Shown here: one piece after another, positions 47,916 through 60,338 of the stretch
Position numbering within the stretch: position 1 is the first letter of the stretch
How the letters are laid out: each line of letters opens with the position of its first letter
Assembly (NCBI GenBank): GCA_951799445.1
Contig: OX637288.1
Coordinates: 13,828,501 to 13,892,500, forward strand
Direction: 5' to 3'
From: Pseudisothecium myosuroides
Taxonomy: Eukaryota; Streptophyta; Bryopsida; Hypnales; Lembophyllaceae
DNA: 64,000 bases
Notes under the pieces: generated by a model
What the model saw: the letters and a program-made list of their open reading frames with translations, nothing else
Database searches by the model: none
What the model was told of the DNA's origin: nothing
Made by a program: the position numbers and the translations under genes

Positions 47916-48858
47916 TTAACCCCTAAAGGCCCAAGGCCTTTTTTCTGCCAAAAAACCATCAAAACTGCCATTTCAATAGCAAGGAGTAAAAAAAAATGAA
48001 AAACATTTTTATTGCACATCTAACCGTAGGATCTTACACCTAACTAGTATGAGAATGTGTGGAAAAAATTTCAGAATTTTTGACTGCTCAGATTGCAAGA
48101 TATCTGCGTTTAAAGTGGAAAAAACAAGTATTTTAGCACATTGCGGGACTAGATTTTTTGACTTTAAACATTTTTCACTTAAAATTTTTACACTACACAG
48201 TTTTGTGCTTCAAATCTTTATAGTGGAGAATTGAGTTGAGAGTCTAGGAAAAAAAATAATATTAAAAAAAACTTAATTATCATTCCTAAAAAAATTATTA
48301 AGTAGAAGTAGGTACGAGATAGAAGGAAAATCTAAAACATTAATATATTTTAGATGGAATTAAAATACACTAATCCCAATGGTGAGATTGTTCTAGCAAG
48401 TAAACTAAACCATGAGAATTTTTTTTTTCTTTTAAATTGCAAAAAAAAATTTAGAAATGAATTTTACAAGTTATTTTTTTCAAGAAGATGCTCTAACTGC
48501 CCGAAAAACAAGAATGTCCATAACTTTCTCATAACAAATCCAAATGAAATGAATCAAAGCTTTCCAGATAGACAAAAATATAATCTACAAGAAAAAAAAT
48601 ATTTAAAAAAAAAAAATCAAAATTTTGCCAAATTTTTCTTGCTGCCCGGACCGCCCAGTTACGAAAAAAAGTAACATATTTGGCCATAACTTTTGACTCC
48701 TATTTCCAAATGTCCTGAAATTTAGTGCATATGAAAGATATTCCTCGCGCCCACCTTCTATTAAAATTTCAGCTTAAAATATGGAAATCTCTAGTCTCAC
48801 GGACCTGCCCAAAATTTCTATACGGCCAAAAAACGCAGTCCGGTCCTTTAGGGGTTAA
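47916..48858. mobile_element. piggyBac-like TTAA element (inverted relative to 3427)
   Basis: TTAA then CCCCTAAAGGCCCAAGG at the left and GGTCCTTTAGGGG then TTAA at the right. The interior reads as the reverse complement of the 3427-4363 copy over nearly its whole length (for example aactgcccgaaaaacaagaa against cttgtttttcgggcagtt). Non-coding. Confidence 0.75.
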
Positions 48859-48912
48859 AAAAAATTCTCTATCATCCATTGGACCACTTTGGCTTGCAGC
48901 ATCCTTCCAGTA

Positions 48913-49567
48913 TTAACTCCTAAATGCTCAAGGCACTAAATTTTGTTGTTGACAAAACTTTGAAGTTAAATAAAACTTTATCAAGTTACTATTTTGATAA
49001 AAAAAAAATTTAGAGAAATTCTTTTTGAAGTTTAGTTTTAGCATCAAAAATCCAATTTTGAAAATGAATGATTATGATTTTCTTATTCAAGATTTTTTGT
49101 AAGGGTGTCCATTGCAAATGGCTTGATTTTCTAGTGTTGAAGGCTCTTAAAAATGAGCCTCAAATACACTTGATCTTGGAGAAAAAATCACACTAGAAAT
49201 TCATTTTAAAAATTGTAGAGTAGATTTTGAGAAGCCGTAAATTGATTAAAATTAAGCATGTTATGTCCTTTAACTTCATATTTTCAATAACCTCAATTTC
49301 GCATTGGACATGTGAATAGTGTTTTGAAAGACTTCAAATCACTTTCACGGTTTTAACATCCTCATGATCAAACATTATAAATATATTTCAATTTATGAAT
49401 GGTTCTTGTTGTGTTTTCTTTTTCCATGTGATCTTAAACATGTCTAGTTTGAATTTGTATGGTTAATTTAAAAAAAATTGATACAACTTATCAAAATGTT
49501 GACTTTTTGTTCAATTTAGAGCAAACTCCAAAATGCTCAAAAAAGGCTTTAGGCATTTTGGGATTAA
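48913..49567. mobile_element. Diverged TTAA element, 655 bp
   Basis: TTAA then CTCCTAAATGCTCAAGG at the left and CTTTAGGCATTTTGGGA then TTAA at the right. Same end plan as the other TTAA elements but a different interior, so a separate subfamily. Confidence 0.55.
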
Positions 49568-50046
49568 GAAATCCCTTAGTATGAATTTTTCCAGTCTATA
49601 GTAAGAGCATTTCTCATCCACTGCTAAAACAATCCTGCTAATGAATGTTCCTTGTCCTTGCAACAACTTGTGAATTTGGCTCTCCACGGCAACCTCCCCC
49701 TACCACAGTGGCTCCGAATCACTTGCCAAAAATTGCTAAAAAAGTCGTTTGCCTATCCTCTTGTTTAAGGCCAAAGGAGATATTCTAGGCTAACCTTGTC
49801 GCCAAATCCCACCTAAATCCACCACACTCCCCAATGATTTTTTTTTCATTTTGGAGAAGGAGCTAGTTGTTTCTTCAATACTCATGTGATACTTGGGTGA
49901 TGCTTGGTTTTGGCTAGTGGTCTCAAAATGCAATAGTAATTTGGCTATTTTGAACCAAAACAATGAAAATTTCCTATACAAAATATAACCAACATCTTTT
50001 GGCTGTAGCCAATTCGCAAAAAATCGTGCATATAAAACACACTAGC

Positions 50047-50465
50047 AATGAGGGACTAGGACCCAAAATTTGAAAAAAATATGGGACAAAACTCCTTGAA
50101 GCAATAAAACTGAATCTAATGGAGTTTGATGCTGTTTTTTTATCTTTTTTTATTCATAGTTAAACTTTCATAAAAAAAATTCTACAAATTGGGGTTCACT
50201 TTGTAATTAACTTTCTTGTATTTCTACATTCATTCATTGTTCGGATTGAAAAAAACTTTTCAATGATATTTATGCACTTTTCATCCAAATTTAGCCAATT
50301 CATCCACATTTTAATTAGAAATGAAGATTTGTTTTGAAATGGTGCAATCTAGCCCCATGGTGCCCCACAAAAAAAGGTTGATTGGGCTTGTTGGTGAAAA
50401 AATCAATTCAATGTGCATTGATATATTGAGTGAGCTTGAGATCTTGCTTGAGATCTTGGTTTAAC
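50047..50465. repeat. Dispersed repeat, copy 2 (other copy 43601-44064)
   Basis: Direct copy of 43601-44064 with small indels. Immediately after its shared ggtttaacc end, about 165 bp of G+C-richer sequence (50467-50632) separates it from the continuation that is contiguous in copy 1 (ggcttgtgaccactttt against ggcctgtgactactttt), so an insertion lies there. Confidence 0.75.
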
Positions 50466-50704
50466 CCTTGGAAATCCTTATCACTCCCCTTGGAAACCCA
50501 TGTTCTCTTAAACATCCACGGTTCTATACGTGAATCTACGTAACTTAGTTGGCTGCAGGTGTGCGAGAGCGGCTGGGCCCAGCTCTCTGTCCCTTCAAAT
50601 CTATAAGTGTTGAGCGTCATGATGTGATAGAATTAGCCCTAGAAGGACAGGCCTGTGACTACTTTTTCAAACCTTGAAGTTCCTTTATTGTGTATGTTTT
50701 CATT

Positions 50705-52010
50705 TGGCAAATGTGGTGACAAACAAAATTGAGTACAAATTTGGAATGTTTTCATTCAAACAACCATACTGTAAGCATCAATGTACAAAGTCCAAAAGTA
50801 GATATACAAAAGTTGTAGTGTGCAACGTACTGCACGTTATTATGGAAGTTTGAAGAAAAATTTAATTGTGAAGAAAAATTAGTAGTGATTTGAAAGCAAA
50901 TCAATTTCAAAGTTAGCCATGTCTAAAACTCAATTTTGTTCAATATGATTTGGAATTATTTTATCTTTTGTCAATCTTTTTTCAGAATTCCAAAAATATT
51001 TTTTGTGCCTTGGCATGTTGGCATACATCATTTCAAATTGTTGTACACAAAAATTGAAGAAAATTGACATCTATAGAGTTAAAAATATCAACAATTTGAC
51101 AAACATACAAATGACATTGGTTTTCACAACTTACATTTTTACTTTTTATTTGGAATTGAGAGCATGGGACAGCATTAGCATTGTAGAGAGAGTATAGGTT
51201 GAATTATGATGCGCATAATTCATCCAACAAATCAAAAAAAAATTCATCATTATCAATATTGTCAAAAAACTACCAATTATATATAAGGTTAATGTAATTT
51301 TTGGCAATTTTCAAAATTTTGACAATATTGACAATGATAATTTATTTATTTTTGAAATTATTGAATGAATTATGTGCATCATGAATTCTAATCTTTGGAC
51401 AAAGAAATTGAACTCAAAAGTGCATTATACAGTTGTAAAATATACATTATATGCATTGTCCAATTCAACAAATATTTCAAATGCAAGGGCATTAAAATGT
51501 AACAATGGTCCATATTGCAAGTACCAATACTCTCTATACAGTTGCTAATGCTATCCCATGCTCTCAATTCAAAAAATTTAAAATGTTGTGAAAACCAAAA
51601 TCATTTGCATATTTGTCAAATTATTGATATTTTTAACTCTATAAATGTCAATTTCCTTCAATTTTATGTACAACAATTTGAAATGATGTATGCCAACATG
51701 CCAAGGCACAAAAGAAATTTTTGGAATTCTAAAAAGAAAATTGACAAAAGATAAAGTAATTCCAAATCATATTGAACAAAAGTGAGTTTAAATATTGTTA
51801 ATTTTGAAATTTATTTTCTTTCAAATCACAACTAATTTTTTCTTCAAACTTCTATAGTAACGTGTAGTATATCGCACACTACAATTTTTGTACATCTATT
51901 TTTGGACTTTTTTCATTGATACTTAAGGTATAATTGTTTGAATGAAAACATTTCAAATTTGTACTCAGTTTTGTTCATCATTACATATATGAATTTAAAT
52001 TTTTTATTAT
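50705..52010. repeat. 1.3-kb imperfect palindrome
   Basis: Arms of about 500 bp at 50705-51200 and 51520-52010 are inverted copies (for example ccttggcatgttggcatac near 51008 against gtatgccaacatgccaagg near 51688). The central 320 bp is itself partly palindromic (cattatcaatattgtc against gacaatattgacaatg). No ORF of interest. Confidence 0.8.
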
Positions 52011-53669
52011 TTTTCAAATATGTAATCACATGATTTCTATAAATTTAAGAATTTCATATTTTTTTGTCAAAATTTGAAATTGTTGTGAATTTTTGAATAA
52101 AAAGTGAAAAAAGTTCATATCAAAAAGAATAAAATTTAAAATTTTGAGTTTTCCATAGGTGTATATTATAGTGCAGAACACATAGTGCAATTTCTTTTAT
52201 TGTGTCATTCTAAAACTAAAAAACTAGCATTGTTGATAATAGGCCCAAAGTTCAAATTGCAATAAAATATCCATCTTAGGAATTTTTCAAGTTTTTGACT
52301 TGAACTAGAAACTAGAATTGATTAGCTTCATTCTTCTAGTTGACTTCAAATTCAAGAAAGATCACCTTTGTGGCTTGCATTCAAATCTATAGTACAAAGC
52401 ACAAATTGCCAAAATTCAGTACTCGGTGATCCATAGATTCAAGCAATTCCACCATTTTTTTCTAATTTAGGTCCTTCCAAAAAGAATCTGACTCCTCCAT
52501 AAGGTGCTCTATGAGGTACTCTTCAAACCTTGTGTCAATGTTGACAATATCTAAGACACAATGGATAAAATTGTGATTTTCATTGTTCAATACAACAATT
52601 ATTAATGTAGCTGCATTACAAGAACTTGTTTCCACCTGGGCTTACAAGATTGTTTTTAAATTTAACAAGTTTGAAGACCATCGTAAATTTCCAATCCGAC
52701 TTGGCGGGTGAGGTGGCACATATTTAGAAGCAATATTATGACAATAACTTTCCAAAGAAGTACTCCATACTATTTAGGTTTTATTTAACAATTACCTAGA
52801 CATCTTCCAAAACAAAGATTTGAGAAACTTTAGGGCATTGTTATCAACTTGGCCTTTAAAAGGGCCATTACAAAAGAGCGGTGTTAAAAAATATCTTGGT
52901 ATTGTGAACACTCTTTTAGTATCCTTAAAGTTTTAATAAACAATACCTTAGCAAAGAGCTCATTGGATTTCCATTCCCGTGTGTATACAAACACCCCACA
53001 TTTGTGCAGGGTGCTTGTCTTAAATCTACAAATGTTAACTAAGCCCAAGTGGGAAGAGGTTTTAAAGCTTAGTAAGTGCACTTGTGTACTGTATTGTATC
53101 AAGTACAATAGTTGATTGGGTTCCAATTGAATTATTCTTGAAATGTTTATGTAAGAAAAGTAGTGCCATGCACAAGCTACATTAGAGGAGAATTTTTCAT
53201 AATGTTACACAAAAGTGAGACAATTGGATTGTAATCAAAAATGTATTGTTAGTAAGCTTAAGCTAGTATAATGATGACAAATTTCATTAAAATGGCAATA
53301 TTCCTAAGGTAGTACTACCCATAACCATCATTGTACCCATAACCATCACCTCTAAAATCTTAAAAAATCTTTGGAAGTAAATAGATGTGATTACAAAGAT
53401 GCACTATATATAAATATCATGCCCTAGTTTTGGTATCATGTGCATTTGTAGTTGTCTCTTTAAAAATTCACAACTTAATTATTCTCACAATATCCAAATA
53501 ACACATTTGAAAGAGCATAGGATCTATTTTTTTCTTGCTAATTGGATCCTATAATTTGTTAGATGTCTATTAATAGTAATTATGTTCAAAAATCTTAAAT
53601 TCATGGTTATGGGTGCAGCTACCTTATACCATTTTTTACACTATGCAGTCTGAACCGCCAAGGTGACAT
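52011..53669. other. Intergenic, no gene seen
   Basis: AT-rich, no recognisable repeats with the rest of the window except short AT motifs, and no coding sequence. Confidence 0.45.
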
Positions 53670-55074
53670 TTAACCTTTAAAGGACCGTTGTTCCTTCGGG
53701 GGACAAATGTGTTTTTGGGCAGGTACCTACGGGCTAAAATTTTGTTGTGATTTTTTGAATTTTTTTTTGAAGATAGAAAAATTGATAAGCTTTGTGAGAA
53801 TATAATTTTTTTCACAATCAGTGCCTACGAACAAAAGTTATGAACGAATAAGCTCAAAACAAGGCCTGGGGGGCAGCCCGGGCAGCAAAAAAAAATGGAC
53901 AAAAATTTAATTTTTTTTTATAAATACTTTTTTCTCATAGATTATGTTTTCTCTATCTAGAAAGCTTTGATTCATGTCATTTGGATTTGTTATGAGAAAA
54001 GTTATGGACATTCTTGTTTTTCGAGCAGTTAGAGCATCTTCTTGAAAAAAATAACTTGTAGGATGCATTTCTGAATGCAATTTTTTCAATTTTTCAATTT
54101 TTTTTACATGGTCTGATTTAAGGTAAAACAGCCCATGGTGGTCAAAATTAGGAGTTTGGTCTCATGCCGTTGCTGAAATTTTTTAGTTTTTTTTCCACGT
54201 AGAGACAAGTGTAAGAAACAGTGAGAGCAATTGAAATTATATTTTTTTGACAAAGTATGAATTTGCTATGAATTTTTGAAGTGTTTAGTGCATCATGGCC
54301 CAAAAGAGTCTGTAGACTACCCCAAAACCAACAAAATCTGAATCCATGATGCTCATCTTGTTCACCTAAAGCAGTCTTAATATTTTCTAACATAGAAATC
54401 CTAAAAAATCAATTCTGAAAATGAATTTACACTGAAAAGTTGGAAGTTCCTAATGAAGTCAGTAATCACTCCATAACTGTCATGTAAGACATGCTTTATG
54501 ACCCAAATCTCATAAATTGAGAAAAAACATCATGGGGTCATTCCTTAGGTGTTCGTTATGGGTCATTTGACCATGATGGGTTGTTTTACCTTACTTGCTA
54601 GAACAATCTCACCATTGGAATTAGTTCATTTTAATTCCATCTAAAATATATTAATATTTTAGATTTTTCTTCTATCTCGTACCTACTTCTATTTAACAAT
54701 GTTTTTAAGAATGATAATTAAATTTTTTTGAATTTTTTTTTCCTTAGACTCTCAACTCAATTCTCTACTATAAAGATTTAAAGCTCAAAACTTAGTAGTC
54801 CAAAAATTTCAAGTTAAAAATGTTCAAAGTCAAAAAATCTAGTCCCGCAATGTGCTGAAAATTTTGTTTTATTCACTTTAAACGCAGATATCTTGCAATC
54901 TATGCGGTCAAAAATTTTGAAACTCTTTCCACACACTCTCATACTAGTTGGATGTAAGATCCTATGGTTAGATGTGAAAAAAAAACAATTTTCAATTTTT
55001 TTACTCTTTGCTATAGATATGGTAGTTTTAAGTGTTTTTTGGCAGAAAAAAGGCCTTGATCCTTTAAAGGTTAA
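53670..55074. mobile_element. piggyBac-like TTAA element with a nested MITE
   Basis: TTAA then CCTTTAAAGGACC at the left and GATCCTTTAAAGG then TTAA at the right. The interior is homologous to 3427-4363 and 56324-57264. It is about 1.4 kb long rather than 0.94 kb because a 472-bp MITE (54121-54592) is inserted. Confidence 0.75.
54121..54592. mobile_element. TA-flanked MITE nested in the TTAA element
   Basis: Ends AGGTAAAACAGCCC and, reverse complemented, AGGTAAAACAACCC, flanked by TA on both sides. The related TTAA element at 56324 shows the uninterrupted site near 56766-56785 (gtttagtttacttgctag), confirming a TA target duplication. A truncated relative lies at 59597-59763. Confidence 0.8.
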
Positions 55075-55215
55075 GATTGGTATAGATTTTAGACATCTAG
55101 AACTACTATAGATTTTATACATCTAAGAATGGTATAGATTTCAAACCATATAGTCTAAAAAATTTAGGACTAATATAGATTTCAGACATCTAAGATATAT
55201 ATAGATTTTAGACCA
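55075..55215. repeat. Short degenerate tandem repeats
   Basis: Four to five units around atagattttagacatctaag, each about 30 bp and diverged. Directly follows the TTAA element. Confidence 0.7.
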
Positions 55216-56323
55216 TGCGGTTTGAATTGTTGAAGTGCAAAAATGAAGGAATTTTCACCAATTTAATTAAAATTGCTATGATGTGAACCTAACTGGAGTG
55301 TTAATGTTGATTGTTGGTACAAGTCTTTTCTTTACAATTTTTGTTTTGGAAGGAAAAATTGACAATGATAGAAATTTTTTGCCTATAAATTAGTGGATTA
55401 CGTAATGAATAATTTTACACATGAGTGTTTTTTTGACTATTTATTCTAGTGTTTTTTCTATAATATTTGTTCTGGAACAAAGAATTGAGAGCAAGAGTAA
55501 AGTAGCTAAAAATTCAGTTTTTATATTGAATTGGTAGCTTTGTAAACACTGTTCTAGCACGGTCCATATTGATCAGCCACTCTTTGCATTGTGACTACCA
55601 ATGAGTGCATTTGTATAGGAAAAAATTGGCAATGTTTCCATTTTTTCATTTTTGAAAACATGTAAGAATAATTGTATAGATGATAGATGATGTTAGAAAA
55701 TTTTGCAATATCCAAACTTTTCCTTGCATTGTACTGCGGATGGGTCAAAGGTGTTTTTTAGCAATTCCTTCCAAGAATGACAAATTTATAAAAAAAATTA
55801 ATCAAAGCATGAGAAAAATTTCAAGTGCCTTACAAAATTAAAAATTAAAAATATTTCATTATTTTTGTGGAGATCAACCAACTTGGAATCTGGACTACTG
55901 CCTTGCAACCAAATTGTCTAAGAATGGGGTCTAAGAAGCTCACATAATGTTGAGATATTCACAAACTGTTGGAGACACTAGCATAACTCAACGGAGCGGT
56001 AATTGAAGAAGCCAAAGACATAGAGAGGATAATTATCACCAATTATAAAACAAATTATTATACTAACATTCCATGAGCAGCTACATACTTGCAATGAATA
56101 TTAATATCCATTCATCGTATAAGTTAATATGTCAATTCTTCATTCTCTAATGTTCATTTGAAATCATTTGTAAGCCACTTTCTAGCAATCTAAACCTTAA
56201 AGGATAAAGATGGAAGGTTGTAGCATAATGAAATACAATAAAGATAGGCATGCACATGTTTGAGGGCTTCCTTGTGCTCCCTTCCTCCAACTCATTGAAA
56301 CCTTATGGATGTCACGTTTTCTG
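55216..56323. other. Intergenic, no gene seen
   Basis: AT-rich; no protein resemblance and no clear repeat structure. Confidence 0.45.
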
Positions 56324-57264
56324 ATAACCCCTAAAGGACCGGCATGCGTTTTTTGGTTGTATAGAAATTTTGGACAGGTCCGTGTGACTAAAGATTTCTA
56401 TATTTTAAGCTGAAATTTTAATAGAAGGTGGGCGCGAGGAATATCTTTCATATGCACTAAATTTCAGCACATTTGGAAATAGGAGTAAAAAATTATGGCC
56501 AAATATGTTACTTTTTTTTGTAACTGAGCAGTCGGGCAGCAAGAAAAATCTGGCAAAATTTTGAATTTTTTTTTTTAATATTTTTTTTCTTGTAGATTAT
56601 ATTTTTGTCTATCTAGATAGCTTTGATTCATTTCATTTGAATTTGTTATGATAAAGTTATGGACATTCTTGTTTTTCGGGCAGTTAGAGCATCTTCTTGA
56701 AAAAAATAACTTGTAGGATTCATTTCTAAATGCTATTTTTGCAATTTTTCAAAAAAAAAAATTCTCATGGTTTAGTTTACTTGCTAGAACAATCTCACCA
56801 TTGGAATTAGTGTATTTTAATTCCATCAAAAATATATTAATGTTTTAGATTTTCCTTCTATCTTGTACCTACTTCTACTTAATAATTTTTTTAGAAATGA
56901 TAATTAAGTTTTTTTGAATATTTTTATTCCTCAACTCTCAACTCAATTCTCCACTATAAAGATTTAAAGCACAAAACTCTGCAGTGCAAAAATTTTAAGT
57001 TAAAAATGTTTAAAGTCAAAAAATCTAGTCCTGCAATGTGCTGAAATACTTGTTTTTTCTTTTTTAAATGCAGATATCTTGCAATCTGAGCGGTCAAAAA
57101 ATTTGAAATTTTTTCCACACATTCTCATACTAGTTAGGTGTAAGATCCTACGGTTAGATGTGCAAAAAAAAACAATTTTCATTTTTTTTTACTCCTTGCT
57201 ATAGAAATGGCAGTTTTAATGGTTTTTGGGCAGAAAAAAGGCCTTGGGGGCCTTGAGGGGTTAA
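56324..57264. mobile_element. piggyBac-like TTAA element, uninterrupted copy
   Basis: Left flank is now ATAA followed by CCCCTAAAGGACC; right end CCTTGAGGGG then TTAA. Collinear with 3427-4363 throughout, and gives the empty site for the MITE nested in the 53670 copy. Confidence 0.75.
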
Positions 57265-58303
57265 AAACTGCGTCATCAAGTTCCTAGAAATCAATGAAGT
57301 TTTTTACTTGGACATATCGATAATTATAAGTCCCGTAGCTTGATGAACCCCAAATATGTCCACCGAATTATACTCTCAATGGCTCATCAAGCCCCATGAC
57401 CAAGCCCCATCTAAACTTTTGGAATTGGAGTGGTCACAAACTCACAATGAACTTTTGTTTCACATTTCCTAATTGGTTAATCCCTAAAGATTCATGACTA
57501 TATTTCATCAAAATTCACTCCAAAAATATTAAATACCTAATTATATATTTTATTTTTATTTTTTATTTTTTTTATTGCTCAGATTTGAGCATTTCGAATT
57601 GAGGAGGGTATAGTATTTTCTTCCAATCCATACACAAGATGACTTAAAAATTATATCCCTCCAAAGCTAATACATTCACCTTCAAAAAGAAGTTTCAAAA
57701 GAATACAATAAAATTTGAAATCGTAGGAACCATTTCTCCCCTAAACTACTGTAAAAATCCTTTTAAAGATTTTCAACCTCTAGAATTAAACCTAAAAGGG
57801 CTAAAGGCCTTTTGTGGCTGTATAGTACATTTTGCATTTGGTGGTATTTGATCATAAAAACATTGACCAAATACATTTCTAGGCAAAGTAAATTAGTGAT
57901 CATGATAGAACATAAATAAGAATGTCTCACAATTGATATATTAAACCACAGTTGAAGAATTATAAGGCTAAATAGAAGTTGTATACAAGTACTCCAAGGG
58001 CTTTTCTAAGGGTTAACACGCGTAGGAGCACTTCAGTCTTGGAGGAGAGCAATCCTTCATACCCGTGTGACCACCTTTCTGAAATCAGTTGGGAGAGGGG
58101 GCAAATTCGCTCGCGAGACCGAATTAAACTGTTTTCGACAAAATCTATGATTTTGTACCGTAATCTACGTGTTTCACTCCTACTGGGCGCATGAGGCCAG
58201 GTGGAATGCAGTATGGGGCGACCGTGATTTCAAATCTACGGATGCTGCCACGGATCAACGTCAGGATAAGATATAATTGAACTGCATTCTTGTACACGCT
58301 TCT
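57265..58303. other. Intergenic, possible solo TTAA-element end
   Basis: TTAA then ACCTAAAAGGGCTAAAGG at about 57787 resembles one end of the TTAA family, but no matching right end was found. From 58010 the sequence is richer in G+C. No gene recognised. Confidence 0.4.
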
Positions 58304-58304
58304 A

Positions 58305-58491
58305 CACTAAATAGGGGTATTAAGGGGACCAAACAATTAAAGGGACTAATCTTAGAAAACTGTAGATTTTGAAACTTGATGTACAACCTCCGCACACTTC
58401 AGTAACTATAGATGTACATCAAAGATAGATATTTATATAGTGTGGAATGTCGATTAATTAGTATGGGTCCCCTTAATACCCCTATTCAGTG
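58305..58491. mobile_element. 187-bp MITE with ~26-bp inverted ends, TA flanks
   Basis: Left end CACTAAATAGGGGTATTAAG and onward is the complement of the right end CTTAATACCCCTATTCAGTG with one mismatch; TA on both sides (58303-58304, 58492-58493). Non-coding. Confidence 0.75.
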
Positions 58492-58634
58492 TAGAACTGG
58501 ATCTTTGTTGTCCACCATTGTGGCCGATTGCAACTGCACCAACGCTCAGTTCCTTCAAATCTATAATTTCTACGTCAAATCAACACCAGGATATAATCTG
58601 ATTGCCCTATTTCGTAGGAAGTCTACGCTTCTGT

Positions 58635-58808
58635 AACATAACCGGTTGTTGAGTTTTCAGCACTCACGTGGCACCGTCCCATTGGCAACCCATCACCATT
58701 GCCATTACAAGTTGCAACTCATAACCTTCTCCCCTTTCAACTTGCTTCCTATACTCTTGGATCATGAAGATCAAAGGTTGTGATTGAAAAGTGAACAACC
58801 GGTTATGT
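58635..58808. mobile_element. 174-bp inverted-end element
   Basis: Left aacataaccggttgtt and right aacaaccggttatgt are inverted copies of 15-16 bp. The interior includes a further short inverted pair (caacctttgatcttcatgat region). Family unknown. Confidence 0.55.
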
Positions 58809-59384
58809 CCGATAACCTACTCGCCGCTAGCGCGGCTCATCGGTTATCTAATACTTAATCTACTCCGCTACTAGATGCTAGCGCCTGCAAATGGAAGTTG
58901 TTATCACAATTTTGCATGCCAACCACAGGTGGACTAAAGGATGTACACCCAAAACCGCCACTTTTTACTGCTGAGCCTATTTACTATCAATAGACTAGTC
59001 AAGTTTTCATATGTTCTTGTTGGCAAGTGAAAGGAGGTTCCAATGTATCAAAAACAGTGGCATTTGGATACTAAGTTATTAAGGGAACAAAGTTTGGCTC
59101 TAAACACGTTTCTTCCACATAAATACAGAACTGATTTTGGAGATGTACACATAGTAAAGATGGCAGTTTAAGGTCAGTGGCACATTTGGATATATCTACC
59201 TTACTAAACTGGCAAAGAATATGGGACAAAATTCTTGTTGTATATCCCATTGCGACTCTTGTTGCATTCTTTTGCTCCGGACCCCACCCCACAAGACTCT
59301 CACTATTATAAAAATCCTGGGAGTGATTTTTTTTAATAACTATTTTCGAAATTAGCAAATTTACTGTCCTTTTATAGTCTCTAG
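58809..59384. other. Intergenic, no gene seen
   Basis: Contains ctagcgc motifs near 58830-58890 but no coding sequence or clear repeat. Confidence 0.45.
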
Positions 59385-59763
59385 TGTACCCTGTGCCATT
59401 GCCACAATATGCTAAAATGAAAGTAAAAGTAACTTTCTAATTTTTAATTTAAAAATAACTCAAAAAACCATAATTTTCACATTGTAGGTCAAAACGCCAT
59501 AAAGCAAAGCCTGTGCATTCTTCTTGACAGAGAGCTTTCCAATGGTACCAATACTGTGACCTGAGGATGTATGGTTACGGAGACTTCCTACAATGAATTA
59601 GCACTAAAAAGCTGGAAGTTCCTATTGTGGTCACTAATCACTCCATTCCGTTTAGCTAAGACATTGATTGTCGCCCAAATCTCATTCACTGGAAGAAAAC
59701 CATAATAAGGTCATTTGTAGGTGTCCACAATGGGTCTTCTGTCCATAATGGGTTGTTTTACCT
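59385..59763. repeat. Repeat copy joined to a truncated TA-type MITE
   Basis: 59385-59590 is a diverged copy of the repeat at 35387-36300 (gtgtaccctgtgccattgcc, then cattgtaggtc and caaagcctgtgcat). From about 59597 to 59763 it matches the right third of the MITE at 54121-54592 and ends in the same GGGTTGTTTTACCT then TA. The left part of that MITE is missing. Confidence 0.65.
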
Positions 59764-59793
59764 TACACACTTTTCATCAATTTCTTCAACGTA

Positions 59794-59983
59794 CAATAGA
59801 ACCTTTCTAAGCTGATCGGTCCCAGACCGGTCTGACAAATTGGTTTACAGAGGTTTATTGACTTAGAGAGGGTCATTTTTAGTCACAGCCTTTGTTATGT
59901 GGCCCAGTCCCAGATCGGTCTGACATGATTAGTTTATAGAGGTTTATCAATTTAGAGAGGATCAACTTAGAGAGGTTCTATTG
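59794..59983. mobile_element. pogo/Emigrant-like MITE, 190 bp
   Basis: Left end CAATAGAACCTTTCTAAG and right end, reverse complemented, CAATAGAACCTCTCTAAG, both flanked by TA. The ends resemble the plant Emigrant/Lemi family (AACCTCTATAAATTAATA type). The interior holds a repeated cagaccggtctgaca / cagatcggtctgaca motif. Confidence 0.7.
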
Positions 59984-60338
59984 TATTACAAGGGTTGAAA
60001 GTTCTACAATAGACAACACAATGTGAGATTTCATGTTTAGAAGGATGCCAAATTTTGTGAACACAAGGCTTAGTCTGCATGTGAAAATGTTTGATGGCGT
60101 TCAAATTTGAATACACTTTAATAACTTTGCCTTCGACAGAATTTTGAGAAGATATGATTAGTCAGAGTGACAAGGTTCTTAACAACTAATTGTAAGATGA
60201 AATATTGCGTAAAGACCTACTACGTGGGGTCCCGTCTAATTTTGGGGCATCTTATTTGCGAAAGCTCCTTCAATCTACCGGGCAAGGAATTTTGCATAAG
60301 CAAGTCCTTACATTGCATAAGAAACTTGTACTAGAGTC

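Noticed and set aside
57787..58303. Further TTAA element starting near 57787
   Set aside because: One end resembles the family, but no second terminus or TTAA partner was found within 2 kb.
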